Shown: positions 1 through 8,769 of the stretch, in pieces
How the letters are laid out: each line of letters opens with the position of its first letter
Position numbering within the stretch: position 1 is the first letter of the stretch
The notes under the pieces: generated by a model
Database searches by the model: none
Told to the model about the DNA's origin: nothing
What the model saw: the letters and a program-made list of their open reading frames with translations, nothing else
Translations under genes and position numbers: made by a program
Source: Lysobacteraceae bacterium
GTDB lineage: Bacteria; Pseudomonadota; Gammaproteobacteria; Xanthomonadales; Xanthomonadaceae
Length of the DNA: 64,000 bases
Assembly (NCBI GenBank): GCA_030681035.1
Contig: JAUXUI010000010.1
Span: forward strand, 1 to 64,000
Reading direction: 5' to 3'

Positions 1-137
1 CCGCCATCGACGAGTACATCGTCCACCACAACACCCAACCCAAGCCATTCATCTGGACCAAAAGCGCCTGCGACATCTTGCAAAAAGTGATTCGCGCCAA
101 TAGCCGCTTAAGTTCCAAACAGAATGCAACACTACAC
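1..137 (+). mobile_element. Right end of an IS630-family insertion sequence (rest lies outside window)
   Basis: The window opens inside an IS630-type transposase. IS630 elements insert at TA dinucleotides. The TA at 138-139 sits exactly where the interrupted TPR gene on the other strand starts to read as a TPR helix, so the element most likely ends at about 137. The opposite end is not in the window, so the terminal inverted repeat cannot be confirmed. Confidence 0.65.
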
Positions 138-140
138 TAG
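3..140 (+). CDS. IS630-family transposase, C-terminal fragment (5' part outside window)
   Basis: The last 45 codons of a transposase are readable in one frame and end at TAG 138-140. The fragment contains the motif HHNTQPKPFIWTKSACDIL, which is characteristic of the C-terminus of IS630/Tc1-mariner DDE transposases (typically HN..PKPF.WT.....I). The catalytic DDE residues lie upstream of the window. The stop codon appears to be made of the TA target dinucleotide plus the first flanking host base, so the protein end depends on the insertion site. Whether the element is intact cannot be judged from this end. Confidence 0.8.
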   Translation, partial: AIDEYIVHHNTQPKPFIWTKSACDILQKVIRANSRLSSKQNATLH

Positions 141-1121
141 CGCTTCGGCGAACTGGCCTTCGTCGCGCAGCAGGTGGCCGTAGTTGTTCAGCGCGCCGCC
201 GGTGGGCAACTGGTTGGCGCGGCCAAACGCCAGAGCCTCCTGCGACCAGCGCCGGCCTTGCTCCACGTTACCGGCACCGATATACGCGGTGGCCAGCACC
301 GACAGCACGCCCATGCGCTCCTCGGGCGTGGGGGATTGTCCGCGCTGCTCCTTTTCGGCGCGCTCGGCGTACTCGACGGCGCGCGCGTGTTCGCCCAAGT
401 AGATGAAGATGCCGGTGAGGTTGCGTAGCACGCCCGTGTCCACCGGTTCGCCCAGCGCCTCACCCACGCGCAGGGCGGCGACCAGGGCTTCGATGGCCGG
501 GGGGAACTGGCTCTGCATGGCGTGGATGGCGCCCTTGGCGCGCAGCGCGGTGAGCAGGCGCTGGCTGGGCTTGTCGCCCAGCAGGGTGATGATGGTTTCC
601 AGCGTGCGGCTTGCGTCTTCCAGGCGGGGCACGCGCGAATAGACCGTCATCAGGTGGTGCAGGAGGTCGGCGCGGGCCTCCACCGGCACCGTCGTGTCCT
701 GGGAGGCGACCGTGGCGCGGGGTTCGATGGCCTCCAGGCCTTCCCAGTCGCCTGCGGCGTACCGGCGCTCGAGCTCGAGCTGCAGCAGCTTGGCTTCACC
801 CCGCGCGTCGGTGGGCGGCGCGGCCAGCAGGTCGGCGGCCAGCGCCTTGGCTTCGGCGGCCTGCTTTTTTATCAAGAGGGTGTTGAGCAGGGCCCGGCCG
901 GCGGCGGCACGCTCGGGATGGGTCGGGTTGGCGTAAATCAACTCCAGTGCGGCGACGGTGCCGACGGGGTCGGCGCCGTAGCCTTTGGCCACCTTGTTGA
1001 CGGTGGGGTAGGGGGTGGGCGCAGCGGGCGCTGCCGGCGTGGCCAGCGCCAGCACAGGCAGCAGCATGAGCTGGAAAAGCAGCGTCCTGAAAGCTGCGCG
1101 CAGCCGTGTCTGGTTTGTCAT
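132..1121 (-). pseudogene. Exported TPR-repeat protein truncated by the IS630 insertion
   Basis: A 329-codon reading frame begins with a typical signal peptide (positively charged start, then hydrophobic LLFQLMLLPVLALA, then a Pro/Ala-rich linker). It continues as helical repeats of TPR type, for example GVLSVLATAYIGAGN near residue 270 and LNNYGHLLRDEGQFAEAL at the end. The last helix is cut at about 137-140 where IS630 sequence begins, and the stop codon is supplied by the element. Proteins of this shape often continue into further TPRs and sometimes a CHAT or signalling domain; what was lost is unknown. An AGGGA Shine-Dalgarno lies just upstream of the ATG. Probably a non-functional remnant. 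Confidence 0.75.
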
Positions 1122-1431
1122 GCGATGGTTCCCTGGAAAGCCCGGTGAATACCCTTGGGGTCAGCATTGCCTACCTAATCACAAGGCGCAAGCGCCGGCG
1201 GCTGCTTGCCGCCTGGCCGCGCCCCTAATGAACCCGCTTCACCCGCTGCCGGTATGCCTTTACAGTGTCGCCGGGAATGCGCGTCGCCTGCGTCCCTTTC
1301 AACGTGTTCACCTTGCTCTCGGAGCCCGTCACGGGCTAGGCGTCCACGGTGGTTTCGCGCTCGAAGGCGTGGGATTTGTCGGTGTTGCGGTAGCACAAAA
1401 TGGCACAAAATAGGGGTCAAACTGCAGTCTC

Positions 1432-1489
1432 TTCCAATGAGGTATGAGCCTGAACGCCCTACCGCGATTCCAACGAGATATGAGCCTGA
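1432..1489. repeat. Two direct copies of a 22-bp unit
   Basis: TTCCAATGAGGTATGAGCCTGA at 1432-1453 recurs at 1468-1489 as a copy with two mismatches, a period of 36 bases. The function is unknown; it may be the residue of a larger tandem array. Confidence 0.7.
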
Positions 1490-1563
1490 CGGGGGGCGAC
1501 TTCTTGCTCGGTCCACTGCACCGCCGAACCGGGCAGCACCTGCACCGCCGGTACAACGCGCTT

Positions 1564-1595
1564 GATGGGTTTCGCTGCGCTCTACCCATCCTACG
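1564..1595. repeat. Dispersed repeat, family B (single copy)
   Basis: The sequence starting GATGGGTTTCGCTGCGCTC and ending CCATCCTACG recurs as the two arms of an inverted repeat at 26052-26154. The unit is itself partly palindromic (GATGGGT...ACCCATC). It resembles REP-type elements of gammaproteobacteria. Confidence 0.75.
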
Positions 1596-1792
1596 ACTGA
1601 GCCTTGACTTGGGTGGATTGCGGCGGAACCGGGTGCGGCCGGGAAAGGCGGGACGGCCGAGGAAGACAGATGACTCGGAAATAGCAATCCGATCTCGATT
1701 TTCGCGACCCCGATTCTCAAAGATATTGACGCGTTCCGCAGCGTTATCTGACCGCGGTTGACAGCGAGTCCCGTTAACTGGATTGTGGGTGT

Positions 1793-1846
1793 CCCGAGTC
1801 GTCACCTCCCGAGTCGTCACCGAGTCGTCACATCCCGAGTCGTCAC
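1793..1846. repeat. Four direct copies of CGAGTCGTCAC
   Basis: CGAGTCGTCAC occurs at 1795-1805, 1810-1820, 1821-1831 and 1836-1846, with spacings of 15, 11 and 15 bases. Three copies are preceded by CC. The array lies about 110 bases upstream of the serine hydrolase start, so a regulatory role is possible but there is no direct support. Confidence 0.75.
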
Positions 1847-1956
1847 ACCCAAGGCATCACGCCGTGTCGCGTGCATCGCATCCCTGAATTGGCCGCGGAA
1901 AGCGGAGCACTCGCAGCTATGAGTCTGACACCACTTATTGTTTGGAGGATGAGACG

Positions 1957-3180
1957 ATGTCGCTACTTTTTAGAGCCTTATGCGTGACATGCTTGCTTGC
2001 CGTTGCGACGATCACAGTGGCCGGCAGTGCTTCAACTCAAGTACAGAAGGCATTGGCGGCGATCGAACAAGGTGCCGAGGCCTCACACACCGATGCATTG
2101 TTGGTGATGCGTGGTGACGAGGTGCTATTCGAGAGCTATGCCAGCGGCGTTCCAGAGCCCATCGAACTGATGTCGGTGACCAAATCGGTGGTCGCTTTAG
2201 CAATCGGTGCGCTGCTGAGCGATGGGAAGCTGGCGTCGCTTGATATGCCGGTTGCCGACTTCTATCCCGAGTGGAGGCAAGGCCGAAAGTCAGCGATAAC
2301 GGTGCGGATGCTGATGGACCATAGTTCTGGCATCCAGAATGTGCCGCGACCAAGCGAAGAGATATATTCTGCGCCGGATGTGATCAAGCTCGCGCTGGCG
2401 GCGGAACTCAGCCATGACCCAGGAGCACACTGGGCCTACAACAACAAGGCGGTGAACCTGTTGGCAGGGATCATCCTCAAGGCCAGCGGAATGCCCATGG
2501 ATTCATATATCCAGCAACGGTTGTTCGCGCCATTGAGCATCACGCAAGATGGGTGGTACAAAGATGCGGCTGGAAATCCACATGCGATGGCCGGCCTCTC
2601 CCTGACAGCGCGAGATATCGCAAAAATCGGCCATCTGGTGTTGGCGCGCGGGCAGTTCAGAGCGAAATCTCTTATCGGCCCGGGCTACATTGATGCAATG
2701 TTGGCACACAGCACACTCACCCCGGATGTTGGTCTGCTGTGGTGGCGTCGACCCGGAGGCGTTCACTTTCGCGTCGACAAGGAAAGCATCGCCATGTTGG
2801 AAGGCGTGAATGCCGACCCGCACATGATCGATAAACTGCGTCCCTTGCAGGGACGTTCGTTTGCCAGCCAACTCGATCTGTACGCCGTGCTTGCGGAGCG
2901 CCTGGGCGCGGGTTGGGGAGAACAGTGGAACCGCGAACTGATCGAGCCCCACGGAATCGGCCCCTGGCGGCCATTTCACCCGGAAAAAAAACCGGTGGAT
3001 ACCTACGAAGCGAATGGCTCGTTCGGTCAGTATCTCGTCATCATCCCCAAAGCATCTTTGGTGGCGGTACGGCAGATCAAGGCGAGTCCAGATACCGAGA
3101 GGGATAGCGAATACCAAGACTTCACGTCGCGCATACAGGCGCTAGCGGTGGCATTTGCGGAAGCTGAAAAAGCACCATGA
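1957..3180 (+). CDS. Exported serine hydrolase of the beta-lactamase (class C/PBP) family
   Basis: A 407-residue protein with an N-terminal signal peptide (LFRALCVTCLLAVATITVAG). The nucleophile motif S-x-x-K is present as SVTK (Ser73-Lys76) and the second motif as Y161-N-N, both diagnostic of class C beta-lactamase-like serine hydrolases (Pfam Beta-lactamase). Near the C-terminus NGSFGQYLVIIP probably supplies the third active-site element in place of KTG. Members act on beta-lactams, peptides or esters in the periplasm, so the substrate cannot be assigned. The ATG at 1957 is preferred over an upstream TTG because GGAGG at 1944-1948 sits 8 bases before it. It stands alone, with cmk downstream. 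Confidence 0.88.
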   Translation: MSLLFRALCVTCLLAVATITVAGSASTQVQKALAAIEQGAEASHTDALLVMRGDEVLFESYASGVPEPIELMSVTKSVVALAIGALLSDGKLASLDMPVADFYPEWRQGRKSAITVRMLMDHSSGIQNVPRPSEEIYSAPDVIKLALAAELSHDPGAHWAYNNKAVNLLAGIILKASGMPMDSYIQQRLFAPLSITQDGWYKDAAGNPHAMAGLSLTARDIAKIGHLVLARGQFRAKSLIGPGYIDAMLAHSTLTPDVGLLWWRRPGGVHFRVDKESIAMLEGVNADPHMIDKLRPLQGRSFASQLDLYAVLAERLGAGWGEQWNRELIEPHGIGPWRPFHPEKKPVDTYEANGSFGQYLVIIPKASLVAVRQIKASPDTERDSEYQDFTSRIQALAVAFAEAEKAP

Positions 3181-3355
3181 GTTTTTTATGTTTTATTCAT
3201 GGAAAAGCCGAGGGCACCCAAGGAGTACGCCGAAAAGCACCGGAAGCTGACCACCGCGATTGCGGCTGCACCTCGCGGAAGCCATCCGGTGGTGGCTTAC
3301 ACTATTGCTTGCGCAGGCCTTGGTGCGGCACCGGGGGGCACAACGAGAGGGATGC

Positions 3356-4045
3356 ATGAGCACCATACCGGTACTGACTATCGATGGCCCTTCGGGCTCG
3401 GGCAAGGGCACTATCAGCCGGGCGCTGGCGGCGCGGTTAGGTTGGCACTATCTGGATTCAGGTGCGCTGTACCGCGCGGTGGGCTTGGCGGCTGCCTGGG
3501 CGGACATCGACTTGAGCGACGCCGACGCGTTGCTGCGTTGTACCGAAGAGGTCCGTGTGCAGTTTCGCGAAGCCGCCGATCCGGCGGCGGAACCGCGGGT
3601 GCTGGTCAACGGGGTGGATGCCACCGACGAATTGCGTACCGAAACCGCTGGCGCTGCAGCATCGGCCATCGCAGCGCTGCCACAGGTGCGTACGGCGTTG
3701 AGCGCACGGCAGCGGCGTGCGCGGCGCATGCCCGGCCTGGTGGCCGATGGCCGCGACATGGGTACGGTGATCTTTGCCGACGCGCCATACAAGGTGTTTT
3801 TGACCGCCAGCGCCGATGAGCGCGCACAACGGCGGTATAAGCAGTTGAAGGGAAAAGGGGTTTCGGTTAAGCTGGACAGTCTGCTACGCGAGATTCTTGC
3901 TCGTGACCAGCGTGATGCCCAGCGTGCGGTAGCGCCCCTGATGCCGGCCACAGATGCCGTCACCATCGACACCACCGGTTTGGGCATTGATGCGGTGATC
4001 GAAAAAGTGCTTGCGCTGTTGCCGGCATCGCTGCGGCAGCAGTAG
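3356..4045 (+). CDS. cmk: Cytidylate kinase
   Basis: A 229-residue enzyme that phosphorylates CMP and dCMP with ATP. The P-loop GPSGSGKGT lies at the N-terminus, followed by DSGALYRA (nucleotide-monophosphate site) and the conserved [25 protein letters not shown] is the C-terminal signature helix. Length matches E. coli Cmk. The ATG at 3356 is chosen because GAGAGG lies just upstream and the protein then begins directly before the P-loop strand; the frame stays open further upstream without homology. Located immediately before rpsA, the classical cmk-rpsA-ihfB order. Confidence 0.97.
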   Translation: MSTIPVLTIDGPSGSGKGTISRALAARLGWHYLDSGALYRAVGLAAAWADIDLSDADALLRCTEEVRVQFREAADPAAEPRVLVNGVDATDELRTETAGAAASAIAALPQVRTALSARQRRARRMPGLVADGRDMGTVIFADAPYKVFLTASADERAQRRYKQLKGKGVSVKLDSLLREILARDQRDAQRAVAPLMPATDAVTIDTTGLGIDAVIEKVLALLPASLRQQ

Positions 4046-4185
4046 CGTCTGCCAGGTATTGGCAACGTGGGCAGAACCGGCCCTCACGCATGGTGCGTGG
4101 GGAGTTTCCTCAACCGGCGCGCAAGCGCCACACAATGGTGGGTCGCGCCGATCGCGGCCCGTGTGTTCAACCGAGAAATCTTTCA

Positions 4186-5865
4186 ATGACCGAATCATTT
4201 GCTGAGCTGTTCGAACAAAGCCAAGCTGCACTGACCAACCTCAAGCCCGGGTCCATCGTTAGCGGTGTGGTGGTCGAAATCCGATCCGATGTGGTGGTAG
4301 TCAATGCAGGCCTGAAGTCGGAAGGCATTGTGCCGATCGAACAGTTCCGGAACGAAGCCGGAGAACTCGAAGTCGCGGTGGGCGATACCGTCAAGGTAGC
4401 CCTGGATTCGCTGGAAAACGGCTTCGGCGAAACCGTGTTGTCGCGCGAGAAAGCCAAGCGCGCGATGGTGTGGGACGAGCTGGAAGAAGCACTGCAGAGC
4501 AATGCCACCATCACCGGCCGCATCAGCGGCAAGGTCAAGGGCGGCTTCACTGTCGATATCAAGGATGTGCGTGCGTTCCTGCCCGGTTCGCTGGTGGATG
4601 TGCGCCCGGTGCGCGACCCGGCTTACCTCGAAGGCAAGGAGCTTGAGTTCAAGCTGATCAAGCTTGATCGCAAGCGCAACAATGTGGTGGTGTCGCGTCG
4701 TGCGGTGGTGGAGAGCGAGTTTTCCGAAGAGCGCGAGAAGATGTTGGAGCGCTTGCAGGAAAACGCAGTGGTCAAGGGTGTGGTCAAGAACCTCACCGAT
4801 TACGGCGCGTTCGTGGACCTCGGCGGCATCGACGGCCTGCTGCACATCACCGACATGGCGTGGAAGCGCGTGCGCCATCCGTCCGAAGTGGTCAACGTGG
4901 GCGACGAGCTCGACGTGCGCGTGCTCAAGTTTGATCGCGAGCGCAACCGTGTCAGCCTTGGCCTGAAACAGCTGGGCGAGGATCCGTGGGAGAACATCGC
5001 CCGCCGTTATCCGAGCACCTCGCGGGTGTTCGGCAAGGTCTCCAACGTCACCGATTACGGCGCGTTCGTCGAAATCGAAGCCGGCGTCGAGGGTCTGGTA
5101 CACGTTTCCGAAATGGATTGGACCAACAAGAACGTCAATCCGTCCAAGGTGGTTCAGGTTGGCGATGATGTCGAAGTGATGGTGCTCGATGTCGATGAAG
5201 AGCGTCGCCGCATTTCGCTCGGCATCAAGCAGTGTACTTCCAATCCGTGGGAAGCCTTCGCCGCGATGCACAAGAAGGGCGACAAGGTCAACGGCCAGAT
5301 CAAGTCGATCACCGATTTCGGCATCTTTGTCGGTATCGAGGGCGGCATCGATGGTCTGGTTCACCTGTCCGACATCTCCTGGAACGCCACTGGCGAAGAC
5401 ATCGTGCGCAACTTCAAGAAGGGCGACGAGGTTGAGGCGGTGGTGCTGGCGGTTGATCCCGAGCGCGAACGTATTTCGCTTGGCCTCAAGCAGATGGAGC
5501 AGGACCCGTTTGGCCAGTTCATGGCGATGCATGCCAAGGGCGATGTCCTGACCGGTACCGTCAAGGAAGTGGATGCACGTGGCGCCAACATCGAGCTGGC
5601 TGATGGCGTTGAGGGCTATGTGCGCGCTTCGGATATCTCCAAGGAGCGCGTTGAAGACGCCAGCGCCGTGCTCAAGGTTGGCGAGACCATTGAAGCCAAG
5701 TTCATCGGTATGGATCGCAAGGGTCGCGTGTTGCAGCTCTCGATCCGCGCCAAGGATGAGGCCGATGTGGCGCAGGTGATGGACGACTACCAGGCAACTG
5801 CCTCCAGCAGTGGCACCACCAAGTTGGGTGCGTTGTTGCGCGAGCAGTTGAACAAGTCCGAGTAA
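4186..5865 (+). CDS. rpsA: 30S ribosomal protein S1
   Basis: A 559-residue protein made of six S1 RNA-binding (OB-fold) domains. Domains 3-6 are near-repeats marked by [34 protein letters not shown] and [10 protein letters not shown] and by the closing ISLGLKQ/VSLGLKQ strands. S1 binds mRNA leaders on the 30S subunit and helps to start translation. The ATG at 4186 gives the family N-terminus [11 protein letters not shown], although only weak Shine-Dalgarno complementarity precedes it, as is usual for rpsA, which autoregulates through its leader. The 140-base cmk-rpsA spacer contains small GC-rich hairpins that could form that structured leader. A strong terminator follows. Confidence 0.98.
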   Translation: MTESFAELFEQSQAALTNLKPGSIVSGVVVEIRSDVVVVNAGLKSEGIVPIEQFRNEAGELEVAVGDTVKVALDSLENGFGETVLSREKAKRAMVWDELEEALQSNATITGRISGKVKGGFTVDIKDVRAFLPGSLVDVRPVRDPAYLEGKELEFKLIKLDRKRNNVVVSRRAVVESEFSEEREKMLERLQENAVVKGVVKNLTDYGAFVDLGGIDGLLHITDMAWKRVRHPSEVVNVGDELDVRVLKFDRERNRVSLGLKQLGEDPWENIARRYPSTSRVFGKVSNVTDYGAFVEIEAGVEGLVHVSEMDWTNKNVNPSKVVQVGDDVEVMVLDVDEERRRISLGIKQCTSNPWEAFAAMHKKGDKVNGQIKSITDFGIFVGIEGGIDGLVHLSDISWNATGEDIVRNFKKGDEVEAVVLAVDPERERISLGLKQMEQDPFGQFMAMHAKGDVLTGTVKEVDARGANIELADGVEGYVRASDISKERVEDASAVLKVGETIEAKFIGMDRKGRVLQLSIRAKDEADVAQVMDDYQATASSSGTTKLGALLREQLNKSE

Positions 5866-5870
5866 GTCAT

Positions 5871-5908
5871 CGTTCGGGGCCTGTGATGCAGGCCCCGAAC
5901 GTCTTTCC
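5871..5908 (+). terminator. Rho-independent terminator after rpsA
   Basis: A perfect 13-bp stem (CGTTCGGGGCCTG at 5871-5883 pairing with 5889-5901) with a 5-base loop, followed by TCTTTCC. It separates the highly expressed rpsA from ihfB, though read-through to ihfB is common in this gene order. Confidence 0.88.
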
Positions 5909-5932
5909 AGCGGCATCTAGCCCGATGACACC

Positions 5933-6235
5933 ATGACCAAGTCCGAACTGATTGAATTGCTGGCTCGCAGCCAGGGCCACCTGAAAGCTGATGATGTTGA
6001 TGTTTCGGTCAAGACCTTGCTCGAATTGATGAGCACTGCGCTGGCTGAGGGCGAACGCATTGAAATTCGGGGTTTTGGCAGTTTTTCTTTGCATTTTCGC
6101 CCAGCGCGCATTGGCCGCAACCCCAAGACTGGGGAGTCGGTTGCGCTTCCGGGCAAGCACGTGCCGCACTTCAAGCCCGGCAAGGAATTGCGTGAACGCG
6201 TGAATAACGCTTCTATTGTTACCAGCACAGACTGA
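5933..6235 (+). CDS. ihfB: Integration host factor subunit beta
   Basis: A 100-residue HU/IHF-family DNA-bending protein. It starts [11 protein letters not shown] and shows the beta-arm motif [22 protein letters not shown] with the intercalating proline (NPKTG) that characterises IHF. It forms a heterodimer with IhfA, whose gene is not in this window. It follows rpsA as in enterics and Pseudomonas, where the same spot (himD) borders the O-antigen locus. Confidence 0.97.
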   Translation: MTKSELIELLARSQGHLKADDVDVSVKTLLELMSTALAEGERIEIRGFGSFSLHFRPARIGRNPKTGESVALPGKHVPHFKPGKELRERVNNASIVTSTD

Positions 6236-6305
6236 TTGCTTTTCCAGACTCACGCTCTGTGCTTGTGTTCACTTCGTTTGATCTCTCCGTTCCAGGAGCC
6301 TGCCC

Positions 6306-6590
6306 ATGCGAGTCATTCACGCGCTGATGGTCTTGGTATTCATACTGGTCGGCGCATCGTTTGCAGCGCTGAATACCGCGCCAATCACGGTCGATTTTTA
6401 CTTCAATCAACTGTCTGCCAATAGCGGGTTTATGGTGTTGTTTGCCATGCTTGCGGGTGCAGTGCTGGGTGCCATTGCGGTTATCGTTGGTGGTGTGTGG
6501 CCGCTGCGGCGCAGGCTGAAAGCGTTACAGCGTAACGTTGCGATTTCCGAATCGAGCCGAACCCTCAACGGGCCTGTGGACGCCGCGTGA
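6306..6590 (+). CDS. lapA: LapA family inner-membrane protein
   Basis: A 94-residue protein with two predicted membrane helices (about residues 5-22 and 42-64) joined by a short polar segment containing PITVDFYF, then a basic cytoplasmic tail (WPLRRRLKALQRN). This is the LapA/DUF1049 layout. LapA works with LapB in control of LpxC turnover and LPS assembly. The stop codon TGA overlaps the GTG start of lapB, so the two are translationally coupled. AGGAG lies upstream of the ATG. Confidence 0.9.
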   Translation: MRVIHALMVLVFILVGASFAALNTAPITVDFYFNQLSANSGFMVLFAMLAGAVLGAIAVIVGGVWPLRRRLKALQRNVAISESSRTLNGPVDAA

Positions 6591-7759
6591 CTGACACGTT
6601 ACTGGTGTTGATACTGCTGGCGGTCAGTGCCGCTTGCGGCTGGTATCTCGGGCGTCAGAACACGATCCGCACTACCGGCAAGCGGCTCAGCCGCATGTCC
6701 ATCACTTATTTTCGTGGTCTTAACTACCTGCTCAACGAGCAGCCGGACAAGGCCATCGAGCTGTTTTTGCAGATTGCACGCGCCGACCGCAACACGATTG
6801 AAACGCAAATTGCGCTGGGCCATTTGTTTCGAAGCCGTGGTGAGGTGGAGCGGGCAATTCGCCTGCATCAGGGGCTGGTTTCACGTACCGACATCAGCGA
6901 CGCCGATAAAATCGTTGCCTTGCTTGAACTGGGCGAAGATTACATGCGCGCCGGGCTGCTTGATCGCGCCGAAACCTTGTTCACCGATCTGGTGCGCCTG
7001 GATGAACAACAGGAAAAGGCGCTGCGCCACCTGTTGGCGATTTACCAGTTTGAGCGTGATTGGCCCAAGTCGATCGAGTTTGCGCGCCGTGTTGAGCAGG
7101 TGAGTGGAGAGTCGTGTGCAGGGCTGATTGCTCAATTACATTGTGAGATGGCCGAGCAGGCGCGACGTAATGGCGATGGAACGTCTGCTCGTGAGCTCCT
7201 GTTGCAAGCAGCGCAGGCCGATCCCAACAGTTCGCGTGCAGGCATGTTGTTGGCGCAGATCGAGGCCGCAGATGGCAATTCCACAGCAGCAATTCGACAT
7301 TACGAGCGGGTTGCGCGAAATGATACCGACTTTTTGCCAGAAGTAATTTCGCCTCTGCTGGCGTGCTACGAACTGCGCGGTGATCACGCGCGCATGCGGG
7401 CCTTTCTGGCGGAAATGCTTGAACGCCATGACGGCGTGGCACCGGTGTTGGCGATGGCTCGCCTGATCGAGCGCGATGATGGCTGCGATGCAGCGCTGGA
7501 GTTTCTCGGCAAGAATGTGCGTGAGCGCCCATCGATAGCTGCGCAGGCAGCGTTGATTGCACTGGCCCAACAAGCCACGGATGGGCCAGCGCGCACGGTG
7601 CTTGAGGTGCTGGCAGTCAGCACCGATGACCTGCTCAAACGGGCGCCAGGCTATCGCTGCAATCGTTGTGGCTTTGGTGCGCGTAACCATCACTGGCAAT
7701 GCCCAAGCTGCCGGGTTTGGGGTAGCGTGATGCCGGTACAGAGCGCTGCGATGAAATGA
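6587..7759 (+). CDS. lapB: LPS assembly protein LapB (TPR protein with rubredoxin-like domain)
   Basis: A 390-residue protein with an N-terminal membrane anchor (residues 3-20), about nine TPR helical repeats, and a C-terminal metal-binding knuckle formed by CNRCGFG and CPSCRVWG, the rubredoxin-like domain required by LapB. In E. coli LapB links FtsH to LpxC degradation and so sets LPS production. The start is GTG at 6587, inside the lapA stop (GTGA). The stop overlaps the ATG of the next gene (ATGA). The coupling places LPS quality control in the same transcript as O-chain initiation enzymes. Confidence 0.95.
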   Translation: MTDTLLVLILLAVSAACGWYLGRQNTIRTTGKRLSRMSITYFRGLNYLLNEQPDKAIELFLQIARADRNTIETQIALGHLFRSRGEVERAIRLHQGLVSRTDISDADKIVALLELGEDYMRAGLLDRAETLFTDLVRLDEQQEKALRHLLAIYQFERDWPKSIEFARRVEQVSGESCAGLIAQLHCEMAEQARRNGDGTSARELLLQAAQADPNSSRAGMLLAQIEAADGNSTAAIRHYERVARNDTDFLPEVISPLLACYELRGDHARMRAFLAEMLERHDGVAPVLAMARLIERDDGCDAALEFLGKNVRERPSIAAQAALIALAQQATDGPARTVLEVLAVSTDDLLKRAPGYRCNRCGFGARNHHWQCPSCRVWGSVMPVQSAAMK

Positions 7760-8769
7760 GCCCTGATGCATTAACCATAACCATTTTTTCGCTGGCTGTG
7801 TCGGCACTGTTGACAAGCATGGTGGTCACTGTGTTGATCCGTCGTCTGGCCCTCAGGCGCAACATGCTGGATTTGCCTGGTTGCCGACGCAGCCACGCCT
7901 CGCCGACACCACGTGGTGGAGGTGTGGGTGTGCTGGCGGGTGCGTTGCTGCCGTTGCTGGCAGCCCATTGGCTGCTTGGTTTGCGCGATGATTTGTTGCT
8001 GGCATACGTACTCGGAACTGCGTTGGTGGCGGTGGTTGGCTGGCGCGATGATGTGCGCGACGTCGCGCCAAGCTATCGATTGCTCGTTCATGGCATTGCT
8101 GCGGCGCTGTTTGTGGCGGTGCTGTACCAGGCCGATGGTCATGCGGCAAGTCCGTTGCATGTGTTTATGTACTGGTTTGCGATTGTCAGCCTGATCAATA
8201 TCTGGAACTTCATGGATGGCATCAACGGTATTGCCGGTTCGCAGGCAATGTTGATTGCGTTGGCGCTTGCTGTACTCGTTGGCGGTGGCATGTGGATGTA
8301 TGCCGCAGCATTGCTTGCGCTGGCCTGCCTCGGGTTTTTGCCGTTCAATCTGCCCACGGCGCGGGTGTTTTTGGGTGATGTCGGCAGCGGTGCCATCGGC
8401 TTCATGGTGGCGGCGTTGCTGGTGCAATCGGTGGCGTTGAATGCGCTGGCGTGGCCGATGGCACTGGTGCTGATTTCTGCGTTTTTTGTGGACAGCGCGC
8501 TGACGCTGGGCAAGCGCATCATGCAGGGCAAGGCGTGGTGGCGAGCGCACCGCGAGCACACCTATCAATGGTTGGTGCGTGCCGGTTACGCGCATTGGCA
8601 GGTGACACTGGGTTATTTTGTATGGAGCGCGCTGGCGGTTGCCTTGGTGCTTGAACTACCCTATGGCGATAACGTGTTACCAGCAACATTGTGGTTGCTG
8701 GTAACGACGCTGGTCTGGTTTTGGCTGCGCGTGCATGCGCGTCGCAAAGTGCAAAGGAAATTGCGATGA
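7756..8769 (+). CDS. Undecaprenyl-phosphate glycosylphosphotransferase (GT4, WecA/WbpL family)
   Basis: A 337-residue polytopic membrane enzyme (about ten helices). Family motifs are present: TPRGGG in the first cytoplasmic region, the Asp-rich WRDDVRD, the catalytic NIWNFMDGINGIAG, and FLGDVGSGAIGF. A basic HREHTYQWL loop near the C-terminus matches the sugar-recognition loop. It transfers an N-acetylhexosamine-phosphate from UDP-sugar to undecaprenyl phosphate to start O-antigen or a related polymer. WbpL of P. aeruginosa is the closest functional analogue judging by its WbpM-type neighbour; WecA or MraY are less likely in this context. ATGA overlaps on both sides. Confidence 0.88.
   Translation: MSPDALTITIFSLAVSALLTSMVVTVLIRRLALRRNMLDLPGCRRSHASPTPRGGGVGVLAGALLPLLAAHWLLGLRDDLLLAYVLGTALVAVVGWRDDVRDVAPSYRLLVHGIAAALFVAVLYQADGHAASPLHVFMYWFAIVSLINIWNFMDGINGIAGSQAMLIALALAVLVGGGMWMYAAALLALACLGFLPFNLPTARVFLGDVGSGAIGFMVAALLVQSVALNALAWPMALVLISAFFVDSALTLGKRIMQGKAWWRAHREHTYQWLVRAGYAHWQVTLGYFVWSALAVALVLELPYGDNVLPATLWLLVTTLVWFWLRVHARRKVQRKLR

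Larger units (their letters stand above)
1122..1956. other. Long non-coding stretch with several short repeats and no credible gene
   Basis: No frame here has a recognisable domain, a plausible ribosome binding site and consistent codon bias together. On the minus strand a short run ending at about 1228 (VNTLKGTQATRIPGDTVKAY) looks like the tail of a decayed gene: it has an in-frame stop just upstream and no start. The stretch also holds a 22-bp direct repeat, a copy of a dispersed palindromic repeat, and a cluster of CGAGTCGTCAC units, each listed separately. It looks like a repeat-accumulating scar next to the IS element. Confidence 0.6.

Noticed and set aside
4195-5916. 573-codon open frame antisense to rpsA
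   Set aside because: It mirrors the S1 repeats on the opposite strand (His-rich, repeated non-domain text), has no start signal, and is explained by the codon bias of rpsA.
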